Assembly: GCA_900550815.1 (NCBI GenBank)
Contig: URTW01000109.1
Coordinates: forward strand, 1 to 6,786
DNA from: an uncultured Collinsella sp.
GTDB taxonomy: Bacteria > Actinomycetota > Coriobacteriia > Coriobacteriales > Coriobacteriaceae
Length of the DNA stretch: 6,786 bases
Direction: 5' to 3'
A model generated the notes under the pieces. It worked only from the letters and a program-made list of their open reading frames with translations. It was not told where the DNA came from and did no database searches. A program made the translations under genes and the position numbers. This document shows positions 5,700 to 6,786 of this stretch, piece after piece. Position 1 is the stretch's first letter. Each line of letters starts with the position of its first letter.

Positions 5700-5728
5700 A
5701 GTATACCGCGGGTATCGCGGTATCACAA
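5700..5728 (-). promoter_or_regulatory. Promoter of tatA
   Basis: On the minus strand, TTGTGA (-35, 5723-5728) and TATACT (-10, 5700-5705) are 17 bases apart. They lie just downstream of the tRNA terminator and predict a leader of about 30 bases. The -10 matches 5 of 6 consensus bases and the -35 matches 4 of 6. Confidence 0.65.
5703..5723. promoter_or_regulatory. Perfect dyad inside the tatA promoter, candidate operator
   Basis: ATACCGCG (5703-5710) and CGCGGTAT (5716-5723) form perfect 8-bp arms around GGTAT. The dyad fills the spacer between the -35 and -10 and touches both hexamers, the classic position for a repressor site. No U-tract follows and it is largely upstream of the likely start point, so an RNA role is unlikely. 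Confidence 0.5.
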
Positions 5729-5736
5729 CAATAGCT

Positions 5737-5764
5737 AAAAAAAGGGACCGCAAGAAGCGGTCCC
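5737..5764 (-). terminator. Rho-independent terminator of tRNA-Pro
   Basis: On the minus strand, GGGACCGC and GCGGTCCC pair perfectly over 8 bp around a TTCTT loop. A run of seven T follows. It begins 11 bases after the encoded CCA of the tRNA and insulates tatA from tRNA transcription. Confidence 0.95.
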
Positions 5765-5775
5765 TCCTCATGCTC

Positions 5776-5852
5776 TGGTCGGGTTGACTGGATTTGAACC
5801 AGCGCCCCCTGCGTCCCGAACGCAGTGCTCTACCAAACTGAGCCACAACCCG
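5776..5852 (-). tRNA. tRNA-Pro, anticodon CGG, with encoded CCA
   Basis: A 77-base cloverleaf folds on the minus strand. The acceptor arms CGGGTTG and CAACCCG pair over 7 bp. The D stem is GCTC/GAGC. The anticodon stem CTGCG/CGCAG closes the loop TTCGGGA, with CGG at positions 34-36. The T arm contains the standard TTCAAAT loop. The discriminator base is A and the 3' CCA is in the DNA. The anticodon reads the proline codon CCG. It lies between ispE and tatA and has its own terminator. Confidence 0.96.
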
Positions 5853-5863
5853 TTAGCTCGACT

Positions 5864-5893
5864 ATAGTAACAAAGATTTCCGTCGTGTGCCAG
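5864..5893 (-). promoter_or_regulatory. Possible promoter of tRNA-Pro
   Basis: On the minus strand, CTGGCA (5888-5893) and TACTAT (5864-5869) are 18 bases apart, each matching 4 of 6 consensus bases. An overlapping TATAGT (5861-5866) is an alternative -10. No terminator follows ispE in this 49-base gap, so the tRNA may instead, or also, be transcribed by read-through from ispE. Confidence 0.3.
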
Positions 5894-5901
5894 AGAAATT
5901 T

Positions 5902-6786
5902 TTACTTCTTTGGCGCTTCAATGCGAACCGTGTCGGAAACGAGCTCCGTTGCATAAGCCCACCAGCCGTTTTGTTGAGCGGCTGCCGCAAGATTGACTGC
6001 CGTGGCGGCGCTATCGCAGAGAGCAAACGAGCAGGCACCCGAACCGCACACGTTTACGGCAACGGTACCGTTCTGCGAACGAAGCCAGTCGAGCACCGTT
6101 TGAATCCGCGGCTCCATCTGCGCGGAAATGACACCCAGGTTGTTGTGGACGAGCGCGTAGGCCACCTCTGCATCTCCCGAGTGAAGGGCAGATGCGATCG
6201 CTCCGGGCTTGTCCGCAGGCGCAGGGGTCTCGTCAAAACGTCGATAGGCTACAATTGATGAAACGCTTGCCTCGCGCGGCTTGACCAGCACGACGGGTGT
6301 CGCGGGTAGTGCGGGGTACTCGGTTGCCAGCACGTCTCCCCCACCCACGTAAAATGCAGGGCTGGCATGCAAAAAGAAGGGAACGTCAGCGCCAATGCCG
6401 CGCGCGATGTTGTCCAGCGCGGAATCGGCACGGTCGATGCCCCAACTCTCTGCCAAGGCGACAATGACCGCCGCGGCATCCGTCGAAGGACCGCCCAGGC
6501 CGGCACACAACGGGATGCGCTTCTCGATCGTGATGCAGACATTGGCTTCGCGACCATAATGCTCGGCCATAGCAGCGGCCGCACGATACGCCGTATTCTT
6601 TTGCATGGGAAAATCTGATGCCGGAACCGTCTGGACAGTCAGCGCCTGCGCCGGCGTGACCGTCACGGTATCGGAAAGACCGACGGCTGCCATCAGGGAA
6701 TCGACCCTGTGGTAGCCGCGGTCATCGCGCTCGGTATGAACCCCCAGGTAGAGGTTAATCTTTGCCGGCGCGGAAAGAGTCAGGGA
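5902..6786 (-). CDS. ispE: 4-diphosphocytidyl-2-C-methyl-D-erythritol kinase, 5' end beyond window
   Basis: IspE is a GHMP-family kinase that phosphorylates CDP-methylerythritol in the MEP pathway to isoprenoid precursors. The window holds 294 codons plus the stop; reading is open to the right edge, so the start codon is just outside. Visible residue 1 is the Ser codon at the edge. SAPAKINLYLGV (5-16) contains the conserved Lys of the substrate site, and GYHRVDS (24-30) is the usual GYH segment. The glycine-rich ATP loop is PLCAGLGGPSTDAAA (92-106), a slight variant of the common GLGGGSSDAA. The catalytic-base Asp lies in GADVPFF (132-138). GSGACSFAL (248-256) is the C-terminal GHMP motif. 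Few residues are likely missing, because IspE normally begins only a few positions before AKINL. tRNA-Pro follows 49 bases downstream. The stop is TAA. Confidence 0.96.
   Translation of the reverse strand, partial: SLTLSAPAKINLYLGVHTERDDRGYHRVDSLMAAVGLSDTVTVTPAQALTVQTVPASDFPMQKNTAYRAAAAMAEHYGREANVCITIEKRIPLCAGLGGPSTDAAAVIVALAESWGIDRADSALDNIARGIGADVPFFLHASPAFYVGGGDVLATEYPALPATPVVLVKPREASVSSIVAYRRFDETPAPADKPGAIASALHSGDAEVAYALVHNNLGVISAQMEPRIQTVLDWLRSQNGTVAVNVCGSGACSFALCDSAATAVNLAAAAQQNGWWAYATELVSDTVRIEAPKK

Noticed and set aside
5664..5846. N-terminal extension of TatA reading through its promoter, the terminator and into tRNA-Pro
   Set aside because: The extra residues translate a tRNA gene and a terminator. 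The ATG at 5663 has an ideal GGAGGT and gives a standard TatA start.
1..6786. CRISPR array, insertion sequence, prophage, integrase site or defence cluster
   Set aside because: I saw no regularly spaced direct repeats, transposase or integrase reading, or toxin-antitoxin pair. All genes are housekeeping or conserved families on one strand.

Overview
This window looks like core chromosome of a moderately GC-rich Gram-positive bacterium. My best guess is the Actinomycetota class Coriobacteriia, Collinsella-like. I infer this from GC-rich codon use, GAGGAG/GGAGGT-type ribosome binding sites, a UPF0371 (DUF1846) gene, and a lysyl-tRNA synthetase carrying a C-terminal tRNA-binding domain. No database search was possible, so the taxonomy is not proven. 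Every gene I can support lies on the minus strand, so the biological order runs from high to low coordinates.

In order of transcription: ispE (isoprenoid kinase, its 5' end beyond the right edge); tRNA-Pro(CGG) with its own strong terminator; tatA (Sec-independent export) behind a promoter whose spacer is a perfect dyad; greA (transcript cleavage factor); lysS (class II LysRS fused to a Trbp111/EMAPII-type domain); a 357-base non-coding gap with a bidirectional terminator and two copies of a roughly 70-base palindromic repeat; a UPF0371/DUF1846 protein; a small winged-helix DNA-binding protein; and finally the first 51 codons of pyrG (CTP synthase) at the left edge.

Most genes look like separate housekeeping transcription units, each followed by a Rho-independent terminator. 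The exception is tatA-greA-lysS. There the terminator-like hairpins sit so close to the next gene that no promoter fits between hairpin and ribosome binding site. This suggests read-through or leader control of greA and lysS.

I see no defence system, mobile element, CRISPR array or horizontally acquired island. The points most worth a second look are the pyrG start (an in-frame amber codon plus loss of the P-loop lysine), the paired palindromic repeats after lysS, the LysRS domain fusion, the dyad inside the tatA promoter, and the hairpin abutting the lysS ribosome binding site.
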